From: Rhodobacterales bacterium 52_120_T64
GTDB taxonomy: Bacteria > Pseudomonadota > Alphaproteobacteria > Rhodobacterales > Rhodobacteraceae
NCBI GenBank assembly: GCA_002162875.1
Contig: MABA01000015.1
Span: forward strand, 62,001 to 126,000
DNA length: 64,000 nt
Direction of reading: 5' to 3'
In this document: positions 35,937 to 45,531 of the stretch, piece by piece
Numbering within the stretch: the stretch's first letter is position 1
Layout: each line of letters opens with the position of its first letter
Position numbers and translations under genes: made by a program
The notes under the pieces: generated by a model
Told to the model about the DNA's origin: nothing
The model's database searches: none
What the model saw: only the letters and a program-made list of their open reading frames with translations

Positions 35937-35988
35937 GTAAGAGCCGGGTTGCCCCGCCTGTTCAACGAAATTGTCCAGTGTGGCGACC

Positions 35989-36195
35989 CTAAATGCCATT
36001 CTCACGTTCCAATTTCTTGCGAGCCAATTTACGCGAACGGCTAATTGCTTCGGCTTTATTACGGGCTTTCTTCTCGGAGGGCTTTTCAAAATGTTGCTTG
36101 AGCTTCATTTCACGAAAAACACCCTCACGCTGAAGTTTCTTTTTCAGCACACGAAGTGCTTGATCGACGTTGTTATCACGAACGGAAACCTGCAT
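35989..36195 (-). CDS. rpsU: 30S ribosomal protein S21
   Basis: 68 aa, the normal size of S21 (bS21). Typical N-terminus [20 protein letters not shown] and long basic helices ([20 protein letters not shown]). Good ribosome site AAGGTGATG. S21 sits at the platform of the 30S near the anti-Shine-Dalgarno and affects initiation. An rpsU on an accessory element is unusual, since the chromosome should have one; it may be a second S21 that tunes translation. Confidence 0.93.
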   Translation of the reverse strand: MQVSVRDNNVDQALRVLKKKLQREGVFREMKLKQHFEKPSEKKARNKAEAISRSRKLARKKLERENGI

Positions 36196-36271
36196 GTGGT
36201 TTTCATCACCTTTCTAAATTTTTGTTTGCATAAAGTTGCAGAAATGGCCGTTTAGCAAGCAACGGGCGAAG

Positions 36272-36744
36272 AGTCTACGAGACACAATACTGCAGGTGTG
36301 AACGAGGCCAAACTTAACCGTCGCTTCAATACCAAAGCCGAACTGATACGGACCGCACTCGAAAGCGAACTTGGCAATTCACCGTTCGGGAAACTGCAGG
36401 GCTGTGACGATCCACAAACCGATATCGCCAAGATTTCTAAGACGTATATTGAAACATGTGAGGGTTTCGGGTCTGTCGTCGTAACGCTGACAGCTGAAGC
36501 CGCAAAGCACCCTGAAATCAGAGGCGCGATGTCTGCAATGCTTTCCAATCGTAAAGCCGCCATTGGCGGGCTTGGTATCGTTGGGTGGTTAGCGAGTGGC
36601 CGCTTCTGTGAACTACTGAACTGCCTTTCGCACCTGCAGCCAAATTCCGGTTTTCGCCCTTTCTACCTAATTTTCTCAAATTTTCATTGGTTGTCTCAAA
36701 CCAGTCATTCGCTGCACCGCGACGAAAAGTGTGGATGCTTTTAG
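36272..36744 (+). pseudogene. TetR-family regulator remnant
   Basis: The frame contains the second half of a TetR helix-turn-helix (AGVNEAKLNRRFNTKAELIR) and part of the ligand domain (TLTAEAAKHPEIRGAMSAML), but the first HTH helix is missing and the C-terminus after GLGIVGWL diverges into unrelated residues. Best read as a truncated gene left by rearrangement. Confidence 0.6.
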
Positions 36745-36842
36745 GAATTACTCTGGCCCAACCCTAAGCGAAGCTCTCATTCTTTTTGGCATATATTATC
36801 TTTTTCTTGTTATTTTATTTTTTTCTGGTTATTTGTCTTTTT

Positions 36843-36857
36843 GTGAGATTAACTCAC
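36843..36857. promoter_or_regulatory. Inverted repeat upstream of traA
   Basis: GTGAG-ATTAA-CTCAC, about 34 nt before the traA start in an AT-rich leader. Possible operator for the transfer operon. Confidence 0.35.
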
Positions 36858-36890
36858 CTACATAGTCAGAAATCAATTAGGACAGAGTAA

Positions 36891-37229
36891 ATGAACAATT
36901 TGGGTAAAGTGACAAAACATGTCGGCCTTGCAGCAGCTATCATGCTGGGTAGTGCAGGGGGCGCATTGGCGGCTGGCACCGGCACAGGCGTTGAAGCTGG
37001 CTTCTTCGCATTGGCTACAGATCTACAAACCATCCTTAGTGGTGCTGGTGGTTTCGTCGTCTTGATTCTAAGCATTATTATTGGCGCAATTACTCTTGCA
37101 GTAACCGGTCGCTGGACAATGGTCATGGTCGCATTCGGTACAGCTGTGTTCCTCGGCTACGGCGTCACAACCCTGACCTCGCTTGGTGGCGTAACCGCAA
37201 CAGCCGATATGCTGATCGCGGTGATTTAA
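36891..37229 (+). CDS. traA: F-type conjugative pilin
   Basis: 112-aa prepilin. Signal peptide ending GGALA-A (~27), mature part about 84 residues with two hydrophobic helices (GGFVVLILSIIIGAITLAV and MVMVAFGTAVFLGYGV) linked by a short basic loop (TGRW), as in F and TrbC/VirB2-type pilins. First gene of the transfer operon, GGACAG ribosome-site-like sequence upstream. Confidence 0.85.
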   Translation: MNNLGKVTKHVGLAAAIMLGSAGGALAAGTGTGVEAGFFALATDLQTILSGAGGFVVLILSIIIGAITLAVTGRWTMVMVAFGTAVFLGYGVTTLTSLGGVTATADMLIAVI

Positions 37230-37316
37230 ACGGCTGTGTTTTAACGAGTAGTTTTATCAAACCGTCCGGCAGCACCCAAAAAAGGACTGCCGGACACCAG
37301 TGCTAGAGGGGCCTGC

Positions 37317-37607
37317 ATGCACGAACATTACGTAAAAATTGAGCAGCGCTTACAAGAACAGCCGCGCATACTATTTTTTAGCCTAGATGAAGCTGTCGTA
37401 TTGTTCGCACCATTGGTGTTCGGATTGGTCTCGCGACACGCAATAACCGGGGTGGTCGTAGGCTTTGTTCTTTGGCAGATCTGGAAACGGATAAAGGGCG
37501 ATGGCGGCACTGAATGGATCGTAGCCAGCGCATATTGGTATCTACCCAAAGAAATCAGCATTTACCGGAAACTTGCTGACGCCTCCGTTACCGTTTGGAG
37601 GGGTTGA
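37317..37607 (+). CDS. traL: TraL pilus assembly protein
   Basis: 96 aa, matching TraL of F-type systems: N-terminal EQRLQEQPRILFFSLDEAV, a hydrophobic hairpin, and the C-terminal YWYLPKE signature. Inner-membrane component at the base of the pilus. Second gene of the operon, ending just before traE. Confidence 0.9.
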   Translation: MHEHYVKIEQRLQEQPRILFFSLDEAVVLFAPLVFGLVSRHAITGVVVGFVLWQIWKRIKGDGGTEWIVASAYWYLPKEISIYRKLADASVTVWRG

Positions 37608-37608
37608 G

Positions 37609-38160
37609 ATGGACTTTCCAACACTCAATAAAAATCTGAAAAATGCCCGCGCAGCTAGAAACGGGCTAGCAGTCATTGTTCTATTAATGATTGCGGCAAA
37701 TGTAATGCTTTCGATCAAGCTGGTGCAAACGAGCAATCAGGTTGTTCTTGTGCCATCGAAAATATCTGACGGTATGGTGGCGAGGGGTGCTGTCGATCGA
37801 CGGTACATGGAAGCGCTGGCTCTTGATACCGTTTATGCGATGTACACCGTCTCCCCAAGCACTGTCGAATACGGAAGAACGGTGATCGAGCGTGTTTCGA
37901 GTGCACGTAGACGTGCTGCCCTGCTCGATCAGTTTGACGACAACGCCACGGATATTAGAGAGCGGCGCATTTCAACAGTCTTTTTTGTCGAGAAGCTAGA
38001 ATACAATTTCGCCAACCTACAAGTGGTCGTTGTGGGCCGCCTGGGAACATACTTGGAGACCACCAAAGTAAATGAGGAACACCGGAGCATCCTTCTCACA
38101 TTCGAGGAAGAAGGATCTTCGGTGCGTTTATCCAAGGTGGAAAGATTGGAGGCCGAATAA
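37609..38160 (+). CDS. traE: TraE pilus assembly protein
   Basis: 183 aa, VirB8-like core component. N-terminal membrane helix (GLAVIVLLMIAANVMLSIKL) and periplasmic domain. Start ATG 37609 chosen for GGAGGGG upstream. Stop overlaps the traK start (TAATG). Confidence 0.9.
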   Translation: MDFPTLNKNLKNARAARNGLAVIVLLMIAANVMLSIKLVQTSNQVVLVPSKISDGMVARGAVDRRYMEALALDTVYAMYTVSPSTVEYGRTVIERVSSARRRAALLDQFDDNATDIRERRISTVFFVEKLEYNFANLQVVVVGRLGTYLETTKVNEEHRSILLTFEEEGSSVRLSKVERLEAE

Positions 38161-38834
38161 TGAAACATTTATTGGCATTTATCATACTGATTTCAACGAG
38201 CGTTGTCGGCAACGCTTCACAAAATATCAATACAGAAGCAGACGGGTACGTAACGTTCTATGCGGCAACTTCAGGCGTAACCCGCGTATCTGTTGCTGGC
38301 GATAGAATTCGGCGCATTGTTAATCAAGATACACAATTCGAAATGGTAAACGACGATGAAACCGGTGACGTATTTTTCAGGTATATCGGTGAAAATCTGA
38401 CTGTGGAAACCGGCTATATCATCACCGAACAGGGCATCACAATATCGTTTCAAATGACTCCCCGAGAAGGTGTTCCTTCTCAAACAGTAATACTAACCGT
38501 AAAGGGCGGACCGGAAGTATCCGAAGAAAGCCGGTTCGAAGTCAGTGGAGGTAGTGGCGATAGCCATGCTTCCTCGTTAACCGCATTTGTACGCAAAATT
38601 ATCCTTGAAAAAATAGGTAGCCGAACGCCACCATCACCAAACAGCCGAACAGCCGCAATAGTTATGGGCGCAAGCGGAATGGTGGGGAAAGTATATTCGG
38701 TTAAAACAACTTCGCCCTCGCCATATTTACGCCCACAAACTTTTTACAAAGATGGCGTGTTGGCGGTTTGGATGCAGCCTCTAGCACAACGTAGTGCTGG
38801 ACGTGCGTGGGTTATTGTCGTGGAGAAGCGCTGA
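38160..38834 (+). CDS. traK: TraK secretin-like protein
   Basis: 224 aa, signal peptide (LLAFIILISTSVVGNA), then a VirB9-like beta domain and GASGMVGKVYSV region. Periplasmic/outer-membrane core ring subunit that binds TraV and TraB. Overlaps traB by TGATG. Confidence 0.88.
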   Translation: MKHLLAFIILISTSVVGNASQNINTEADGYVTFYAATSGVTRVSVAGDRIRRIVNQDTQFEMVNDDETGDVFFRYIGENLTVETGYIITEQGITISFQMTPREGVPSQTVILTVKGGPEVSEESRFEVSGGSGDSHASSLTAFVRKIILEKIGSRTPPSPNSRTAAIVMGASGMVGKVYSVKTTSPSPYLRPQTFYKDGVLAVWMQPLAQRSAGRAWVIVVEKR

Positions 38835-40033
38835 TGTCTACGGGTCGCAGAAAACAACAAGTAAGTATCGGTTCTTTAGTAGTTGGAGTACTCGTCGCAG
38901 GGTTTATCATTCTCGGAGTGCTAATGGGCGGTCAAGAACCAACAACATTAACGGGGGCGGGCAACATTGGTTTTGATGAAACCATTATCGCGGATCGTAC
39001 AGCAGCAGCCAGTCCGGAAATGTCGTGGATAACAACATCAAGAGACGAAATAGCGGTGCTAAAAATCCAGTTGGAAGAAGTCACAAAAGTAGCAAATGCC
39101 ACAAGGTTGGAGGCTTTATCGCAGGTAGATATTCTAACTGAACAATATGACGATCAGATCATTTCGCAACAGGCGCAGATTAATCAATTAAAAGAAGAGT
39201 TGGTTAATGTGCAGAGCAAAAACGGGGTAGTCCAACCAGTGCCCACAGACAGCTTTGGTACAGACTTTATCACGACAGGAGGCCAGCGCAGAGCGGTTCC
39301 CGGTACAAATCAGCCCAGTCTGGCTATTGACGGAACCGTAGTTGCTCCAAACTTCGGGCAGCAATTTAATCTTGCTCCAAATGGCGGAACATCCACAAAT
39401 ATTAAAAATCTCGAAAATTATGTTCCAGCGGGAAGTTACGCGCCTGCTATCGTTCTGTCAGGCGTGGATGCCTCCACAGGCGTAGTATCAAGAGACAACC
39501 CGGTTCCAGTGCTGTTCCGGATTACCGCACCCGCTGTTACGGCAGGGTATAGCTCGTTGAGCGGCCTGAAAGTAGATTTAACGGGTTGCACGGTAACGGG
39601 ATCGGCAACCGGCGATCTAAGTGCCGAGCGCGTGTACGTTCGCCTGATCCAAATGAGCTGCATTGGTGCGGGAAATACCATCATTGAAACCGATATTGCT
39701 GGATATATGGTTGGCTCCGGCAAGGCTGGTGTACGTGGAGAAGTTGTTTCTCGTGAAGGAAGCTTGGTGACCAACGCCGCGATTGCCGGCACGTTGCAAG
39801 GGCTGGCCGGCGCCGTTTCATCCTTACAAAACTCCGAGAGCGATACAGAAGGTGGAGCGGCAGGAATAGCAAGGCAGCTTGGCATCGGATCTCTGGCGGG
39901 GGGTGCCGAGACAGCGGCCGGAACCCTTGCGGAATATTACATTAGACGCGCGGAACAATATCAGCCGGTCGTATCGCTTTATGGTGGCACGAAGGTAGAG
40001 CTGGTGTTCATGGAAGGCGTGGAACTTCTATGA
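38834..40033 (+). CDS. traB: TraB core complex protein (VirB10-like)
   Basis: 399 aa. One N-terminal transmembrane helix (IGSLVVGVLVAGFIILGVLM), a coiled coil (~60-125) and a C-terminal beta-barrel domain of the TrbI/VirB10 family (YAPAIVLSGVDASTG ... VPVLFRITAPA). Spans both membranes and joins the inner and outer complexes. Confidence 0.92.
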   Translation: MSTGRRKQQVSIGSLVVGVLVAGFIILGVLMGGQEPTTLTGAGNIGFDETIIADRTAAASPEMSWITTSRDEIAVLKIQLEEVTKVANATRLEALSQVDILTEQYDDQIISQQAQINQLKEELVNVQSKNGVVQPVPTDSFGTDFITTGGQRRAVPGTNQPSLAIDGTVVAPNFGQQFNLAPNGGTSTNIKNLENYVPAGSYAPAIVLSGVDASTGVVSRDNPVPVLFRITAPAVTAGYSSLSGLKVDLTGCTVTGSATGDLSAERVYVRLIQMSCIGAGNTIIETDIAGYMVGSGKAGVRGEVVSREGSLVTNAAIAGTLQGLAGAVSSLQNSESDTEGGAAGIARQLGIGSLAGGAETAAGTLAEYYIRRAEQYQPVVSLYGGTKVELVFMEGVELL

Positions 40034-40161
40034 GGTCGTTCATTTTAGTGCTGCTTATCTTGCTCATTGCCGGCTGTTCTACTGGAACGCCGGAAAAGCA
40101 GTATTGCAAAAATCAATACAGTTGGGCCGAACAATCCATTGATAGTTTAGAAAATAATTAG
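40030..40161 (+). CDS. 43-aa lipoprotein between traB and traV
   Basis: Overlaps the traB stop by ATGA. Starts MRSFILVLLILLIAGCSTG, a lipoprotein signal with lipobox LIAGC, leaving a mature peptide of about 28 residues with one further Cys. Not recognised as a known Tra protein; its place in the operon suggests an accessory or entry-exclusion-type role, which is only a guess. Confidence 0.65.
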   Translation: MRSFILVLLILLIAGCSTGTPEKQYCKNQYSWAEQSIDSLENN

Positions 40162-40170
40162 AGATATAAA

Positions 40171-40602
40171 ATGACCAAAATTATTAAGAATACCACCCTT
40201 ATACTTACCATATCGGCCGGTTTGGCAGGGTGTAGCGTTGGCTCAAGCAATACAGAAGGAGACTTTCTGTGTGAAGCCCAGATTGGAAGCCCGTGTACGA
40301 CAATATCGGGCGTGGATGGGAGTGGCGCAGCCGCAATTGTGGCGCTGGCGGAACAGGTTCAAGACACGTTGGCAGGAGAAATGTCACAAGATCCTTTGCC
40401 AACTGGTAAGGGCGGGATCGGTAGTTCCACAGCCAGCGCAATGAATGGTGGAACGGCAGGCTACAACCCGACACGGTATCGCCAGCCAGAAATCCTGGGA
40501 ACGCTCTGGATAGCGCCGTACCTTGATGATGAATCAATCCTCCATGAGGCGACAAATGTTCATTTTGTTGTGCAAGAAGCACATTGGTCTGGGCGGAGCT
40601 AA
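40171..40602 (+). CDS. traV: TraV outer-membrane lipoprotein
   Basis: 143 aa, lipobox GLAGC (Cys ~22) and the TraV pattern with cysteines in FLCEAQIGSPC. Outer-membrane anchor of the core ring (VirB7 role). Stop overlaps the traC start (TAATG). Confidence 0.85.
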   Translation: MTKIIKNTTLILTISAGLAGCSVGSSNTEGDFLCEAQIGSPCTTISGVDGSGAAAIVALAEQVQDTLAGEMSQDPLPTGKGGIGSSTASAMNGGTAGYNPTRYRQPEILGTLWIAPYLDDESILHEATNVHFVVQEAHWSGRS

Positions 40603-43085
40603 TGGGGTATTTTTCAGAGGCGTTATCGGGGTTATTCGGGGATGCCGATTGGACGGACCTTGTGGAGCAAAGTTTCGCGGATAACGTCATGTCGGATTTA
40701 CTACCGTATCGCGTTTATGATCCAGAAACCGAACTATACCACAATGAAAACACCGTTGGGTTTATGGTTGAAGCTAATCCTGTGGTTGGAGGGCCGGAAA
40801 TAGCCGGCGCACTTCACGCTGCAATCATGAGTCATTCGCCCAATGGGGGTACGACGCAGTTTTTGAATTGGGCCTCGCCAAATATAGACCAAAAGTTGGC
40901 TATGTGGGCGATACCTCGACTAAAACGATCCCCACTGGTTACAGAAATGGCAGAAAGCCGTATTCGGCATTTTCGCAATTTGCGGTTTGGGACGGATGCA
41001 GTTGTTAAATGCATTCCACATCAACGACGCATATTTGTATCGGCCTGGGTGGACGGTGGTGCGAGTAAGCATGAGCAGCGCGCCCTTATGGAGTATCGCC
41101 GCGCAATAATGGGGGCATTTGGTGGCGAGACGGCTCCCAAAAAAGTGGGGCCGAGCGATTTTCTACGACTGATGGCAGATATACTGCATTGCGGTAATTC
41201 GAGTGATGGCAGAAAAATCGAGTACACCGCTGATTTGGCGCTGAATTACCAGCTCTCTGGGGGAGGTCTGCGCGTCAACCGCGAGGGCTTGGGCCTAATG
41301 GGCGAGCCTCCAATGTCGCTTGCCTGTGCATCCGTGCGAAGGTTGCCAAACGAGTGGGCATTTGGCCTTGGAGCGCTCCTGAACGGTGCGCCGGAGCGTG
41401 TTAATGATCGCCCATCCGGACCCGTTCTTACAGCGTTCACGATAAGGGCTTTGGCGTCACAAGAAGCTGGGAGTTTCGTTCTAAAAAAACGAACAGCAAT
41501 TCAACACTCGCTGAAAACCAAATTTGGGGAAATGTCACATGACTTAGGTGGCAAACGCGATGAATTTGACGATCTCAACACCGCATTGGAATCTGGTGAA
41601 AAACTATTTGAAACCGTTTTTACGGTGTCAGCCTATGCTCGAGGTGAGCCAAGCGAGGCAAAAGTAGCATTAAGCGAAATAACAAAAATATATCGCCATG
41701 CGGGCATTCAACTACAAAACGATGCCTTTATTCAATTACCAATCTTTCTGACTTCACTGCCTTTTGTCGCAAGCAAAGGCCAGATGGGAGATCTGAAAAA
41801 GCTCCAGCGAATGAGACTTATAAAAGGCGAGGCCGTAACGGCGTTGGCACCGCTTCACGGTGAATGGCGCGGTGCGGGATCGGGTAAATCGGTTTTGTTG
41901 GTTGGTCGACAGGGAGAAATATTCGATTGGGATAATTTTGAATCCGACGGAAACTATAATGTAGCAGTGGTTGGCAAGTCCGGGGCTGGTAAATCAGTCT
42001 TCATGCAAGAGCTGGTCACAGCCATTTATGCATCTGGCGGGAAAACCATCGTTATTGATGATGGCAACAGCTTTAAGACCACCTGCGAAATTCTGGAGGG
42101 TCGCTGGATCGGTTTTGACGGCTCTGCGGAAATACGCCTAAACCCGTTTTCCATGCTGTCAGAGCCAGACATGGGAAAAGATGAATACCGCGCCGATGCG
42201 ATTGAACTGGTTACAAATGTCGTGGCTACAATGTGTTCGTTAAGTGGTGAGTCCCAGAGTCGCGTAATAGAAATTGAAGAGGGTTTTATTTCTGATGCTG
42301 TTGGCAAATCATGGGATGAAAAGGGTAGGGGCGCCGAAGTAACGGATGTTCTGCGGTATTTGACAAAACATGCTGAAGAGGAAACGCGACTATTAGATGT
42401 CGTTGAAAAACTTAAGCGATTTTGTGTTGGTGGTGTCTATGGACAATATTTCCAAGGCGCGGCTAATGTCGGTACAGAAAACGATTTTACTGTGTTCGAG
42501 CTATCGCACATTAAGGGCCAGAAGGGCTTTGAGGATGTAGTTCTTCAGATCATTATGTTTCTTGGCACTGAACTTATGTATAAAACGGATCGCTCTACCC
42601 GCGTTGCTATTCTTATTGATGAAGCCTGGGATTTGCTCGGCGGTGTTGGCACATCACGCTTTCTGGAAGGTGTTGTGCGCCGCGCTCGAAAATACACCGG
42701 AAGCCTTATTACCGGAACGCAAAGCATTGACGATTATTACGGCAATGCGGCGGCGAACGTGTGTCTGCAAAACTCAGATTGGCTGGTGATGCTGGCACAA
42801 AAGCCCGAGACCGTTGAGCGTATGGCGGCCGATAACAAGTTATCGGTAAGCCCCGGCATTATACTCCAGCTAAAATCGCTGCAATCAATTCGGGGGCAAT
42901 TCAGCGAAATGGCAATCAAAGGGCCGGGGGGCTGGGCGTTTGGACGCCTCCTCCTCGATCCGTTTTCGCTAGCCGTTTATTCCTCGAAGGGCGCAACAGT
43001 CGAGCGCCTGCGACAGCTCAAATCACAAGGTATGAAAACAGTAGATGCGCTCAAGTTAATGGTTGAGCGCGGAGAGGTGGAATAA
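40602..43085 (+). CDS. traC: TraC ATPase of the conjugation apparatus
   Basis: 827 aa, VirB4-like ATPase that powers pilus assembly. N-terminal TraC domain, Walker A GKSGAGKS (~458-465), Walker B VAILIDEAWDLL (~667). All nucleotide-binding motifs intact. Start ATG 40602 chosen for overlap with traV stop. Confidence 0.95.
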   Translation: MGYFSEALSGLFGDADWTDLVEQSFADNVMSDLLPYRVYDPETELYHNENTVGFMVEANPVVGGPEIAGALHAAIMSHSPNGGTTQFLNWASPNIDQKLAMWAIPRLKRSPLVTEMAESRIRHFRNLRFGTDAVVKCIPHQRRIFVSAWVDGGASKHEQRALMEYRRAIMGAFGGETAPKKVGPSDFLRLMADILHCGNSSDGRKIEYTADLALNYQLSGGGLRVNREGLGLMGEPPMSLACASVRRLPNEWAFGLGALLNGAPERVNDRPSGPVLTAFTIRALASQEAGSFVLKKRTAIQHSLKTKFGEMSHDLGGKRDEFDDLNTALESGEKLFETVFTVSAYARGEPSEAKVALSEITKIYRHAGIQLQNDAFIQLPIFLTSLPFVASKGQMGDLKKLQRMRLIKGEAVTALAPLHGEWRGAGSGKSVLLVGRQGEIFDWDNFESDGNYNVAVVGKSGAGKSVFMQELVTAIYASGGKTIVIDDGNSFKTTCEILEGRWIGFDGSAEIRLNPFSMLSEPDMGKDEYRADAIELVTNVVATMCSLSGESQSRVIEIEEGFISDAVGKSWDEKGRGAEVTDVLRYLTKHAEEETRLLDVVEKLKRFCVGGVYGQYFQGAANVGTENDFTVFELSHIKGQKGFEDVVLQIIMFLGTELMYKTDRSTRVAILIDEAWDLLGGVGTSRFLEGVVRRARKYTGSLITGTQSIDDYYGNAAANVCLQNSDWLVMLAQKPETVERMAADNKLSVSPGIILQLKSLQSIRGQFSEMAIKGPGGWAFGRLLLDPFSLAVYSSKGATVERLRQLKSQGMKTVDALKLMVERGEVE

Positions 43086-43423
43086 TGGAAATAACCATCA
43101 AAATTCTTGCGCATATCTTAACGGCTATTACTTCGGCCGCACTTGCGGTTTTTATCATTACCCATGGCGGGTTTATCGAAACCCCGCAAAAACTCGTAAC
43201 GATTGATGCCACGCAAGCCTTGTTGGGCTTCATTCAAACAATCGACAAAGATATGCCGGATGATGCCTACGCCATTGCCGTCGTTGAATATCAAAAGCAG
43301 CTTGAAAAAGAGATTGTCGAATTGGCAGAGAGCCAAGGGTTGGTGGTAATTAATGCCGCTGTGGTTCTCTCTGGCGGAACGGACATCACGCAATACGCTG
43401 TCGATAGGGTGTTGGATAAGTGA
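43085..43423 (+). CDS. trbI: TrbI (F-type) pilus assembly protein
   Basis: 112 aa, one membrane helix, then the F-type TrbI pattern ending in VVINAAVVLSGGTDITQYAV. Affects pilus extension and retraction in F. Overlaps its neighbours. Confidence 0.8.
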   Translation: MEITIKILAHILTAITSAALAVFIITHGGFIETPQKLVTIDATQALLGFIQTIDKDMPDDAYAIAVVEYQKQLEKEIVELAESQGLVVINAAVVLSGGTDITQYAVDRVLDK

Positions 43424-43938
43424 TTTATTCACGCAATAAAACCTCTCTAATTTGCGCTGGCTTGCTGATTGTAATTGTCGGGTTTTACGCTCTTGCAACC
43501 GTGCGGATTACGTTGAATGGAAGCTCCTCCCTTCCACACAACGGGTACTTGATGGTGACGTGGCCCAAAGTGCTTTGGCACGGTGCTTACGTTGCCATCA
43601 AACCACCAAGTGCGTTCAAAGAAATATTTGAAGGTGTGTACTTTGTAAAAGAAGTGCGTGGTCTTGACGGGGATATCATTCGACACGGTCCGGGCGACAA
43701 AGTCTGCGTATCTAATGCGTGTTACGCGCTGTTGGAAAATCGGGCGGACATACTTCGCGAGCCCGTTGATGCAGGCGAAATCCCGCAAGGAAAGTTCGCG
43801 GCTTTCGGAACAGCCCCGGATTCACTGGATAGCAGATACAGCGTTGTCGGTTTGTTTGCGCGCGAAAACGTCGTGGCGGTCGGGGTTCCATTACGAATCC
43901 CGCATTGGAAGGAGATAAAAGCATGGATCGGAAGCTAG
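43420..43938 (+). CDS. S26 signal peptidase of the transfer system (TraF/TrhF-like)
   Basis: 172 aa, GTG start. Membrane helix at the N-terminus, catalytic Ser region GSSSLPHNGYLM (~32-43) and Lys in FVKEVRGLDGD (~77). Serine peptidases of this family process pilins or cyclise them (TraF of RP4). Overlaps trbI by 4 nt. Confidence 0.88.
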   Translation: MIYSRNKTSLICAGLLIVIVGFYALATVRITLNGSSSLPHNGYLMVTWPKVLWHGAYVAIKPPSAFKEIFEGVYFVKEVRGLDGDIIRHGPGDKVCVSNACYALLENRADILREPVDAGEIPQGKFAAFGTAPDSLDSRYSVVGLFARENVVAVGVPLRIPHWKEIKAWIGS

Positions 43939-44546
43939 CACTACTGGCGTTTTTAATAACGGCATTGAGTACACCCGTATCTGCAAAAGATTATGGAACA
44001 TACGGCGCTTTGTTTCCCATTATCGAGCCGTCAATTCTTGACACTATTAACCAGCGCCTGGAAGAAATGAAGGATTTGGGCGAGCTTGAGCAAATGCAAG
44101 ACGAGTTCGAAGCAACAACGCGGGCCTATGTAAACCGCCCAAAACCAGTGCTCGGATTGCAAAAAACAGATGCGTACCGGGCGTTTGAAGTCGATCTGTC
44201 TATCACGGTTGAAACAGATTTGGCGGACCAGAACGGACGGATATTTGCGCGGCGCGGGACAGTCGTAAATCCATTAGCATATTCCAGATTCAACAAAGCA
44301 ATAATTGTCTTTGATGGCGATGATCCGGCGCAAGTGGCCTTTGCATTAAGCGAGGGCAATGAGCTCGATACATTGCTGGTGTTAGTAGACGGCGAGCCAT
44401 TAGAGCTTACCCGCATTCACGGGCGCCGGTTCTGGTTTGATCAACAAGGCGTAATCACCAACAAATTCCAGATCGAGCGATTGCCATCGGTAATTACCCG
44501 CGCAGATCCGGTGATGCTTGTTGAAGAAATACCTCTGGGAGAGTGA
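43923..44546 (+). CDS. traW: TraW
   Basis: 207 aa, signal peptide (LALLAFLITALSTPVSA), F-type TraW domain. ATG 43923 has GGAAGGAG upstream. Periplasmic protein needed for pilus assembly together with TrbC. Confidence 0.88.
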   Translation: MDRKLALLAFLITALSTPVSAKDYGTYGALFPIIEPSILDTINQRLEEMKDLGELEQMQDEFEATTRAYVNRPKPVLGLQKTDAYRAFEVDLSITVETDLADQNGRIFARRGTVVNPLAYSRFNKAIIVFDGDDPAQVAFALSEGNELDTLLVLVDGEPLELTRIHGRRFWFDQQGVITNKFQIERLPSVITRADPVMLVEEIPLGE

Positions 44547-44547
44547 T

Positions 44548-45531
44548 ATGAGAAAACTTGTATTTGGATTGTCACTAGCGGTTATGTTGATCGGGACACA
44601 GGTCCAGGCAAAATGTAACGCAAAATTCCTCAACCCGATTACTGAAGTCTGTTGGGATTGCATTTTTCCGATATCGATCGGTGGTTTGAGTTTGTTTAAT
44701 TCGCGACCCGATACGGCAAATCCGTCGTTTCCGTTGTGTTTATGCGCGGGGCTCCCGCCAAGATTGGGATTGGCAATTGGATTATGGGAACCTGCACGGC
44801 TTGTTGATGTGGCAAATGAGGCCGGATGTTTTGTGAACATCGGCTTTGATCTGGATTTTGGGCTTTTTTCTCTAGGCAAGTCGTCTGTAACGGCCTCAAA
44901 CGGGGGAGATACAGGCTCTAAGTGGCAGGCGCACTACTACTATTACCCACTGATATCCTGGCTTGGCACCGTTGTTGACGGCTTATGCATGCAATCGAGC
45001 ATTTTCGATGTGGCTTATATCAGCGAAATCGATCCGCTGTGGAATAACGCAGAGCTAAACAACCTGATTAATCCAGAGGCGGTTTTATTCGCCAATCCCA
45101 TCGCACAGGCGGCCTGTGCGGCGGATTGCGTTTCTTCCTCTAGCGGGAACCTACCGCTTGACCCTCTATTTTGGTGCACCGGGTGTGGAGGCGGTATTTA
45201 CCCCATTCAAGGGGATGTAAACGCTCATATTGGCGGTGTTATGGCCTCACAAACTGTGACCACAAAGTTGTTGGCAAGAATGCATAGATTTTTTCTGGCG
45301 CGGCGCACCAGCGGCACCACGGCGCTGTGCACCACAAAGGCTGCACCGATTATTATAAAATCACAATACAGGCTGCAAATAACCCGTCCAATACCCGCAA
45401 CGGGTGGACGGTATGCTTGCGGACCAGTCGGCTACTCGACGCAATACGTCGATAGCTTCAAAGAATTTCCATATAAAGGGGAGTCATTCGGATGGCTAGT
45501 TTGGCGAAAAAGAAACTGCTGTGCGCTTTAG
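44548..45531 (+). CDS. traU: TraU
   Basis: 327 aa, signal peptide, Cys-rich TraU domain (EVCWDCIFPISIGG, LFWCTGCGGGIYP). Exported protein needed for DNA transfer more than for pilus formation. Disulfides likely depend on the thiol proteins encoded nearby. Confidence 0.92.
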   Translation: MRKLVFGLSLAVMLIGTQVQAKCNAKFLNPITEVCWDCIFPISIGGLSLFNSRPDTANPSFPLCLCAGLPPRLGLAIGLWEPARLVDVANEAGCFVNIGFDLDFGLFSLGKSSVTASNGGDTGSKWQAHYYYYPLISWLGTVVDGLCMQSSIFDVAYISEIDPLWNNAELNNLINPEAVLFANPIAQAACAADCVSSSSGNLPLDPLFWCTGCGGGIYPIQGDVNAHIGGVMASQTVTTKLLARMHRFFLARRTSGTTALCTTKAAPIIIKSQYRLQITRPIPATGGRYACGPVGYSTQYVDSFKEFPYKGESFGWLVWRKRNCCAL

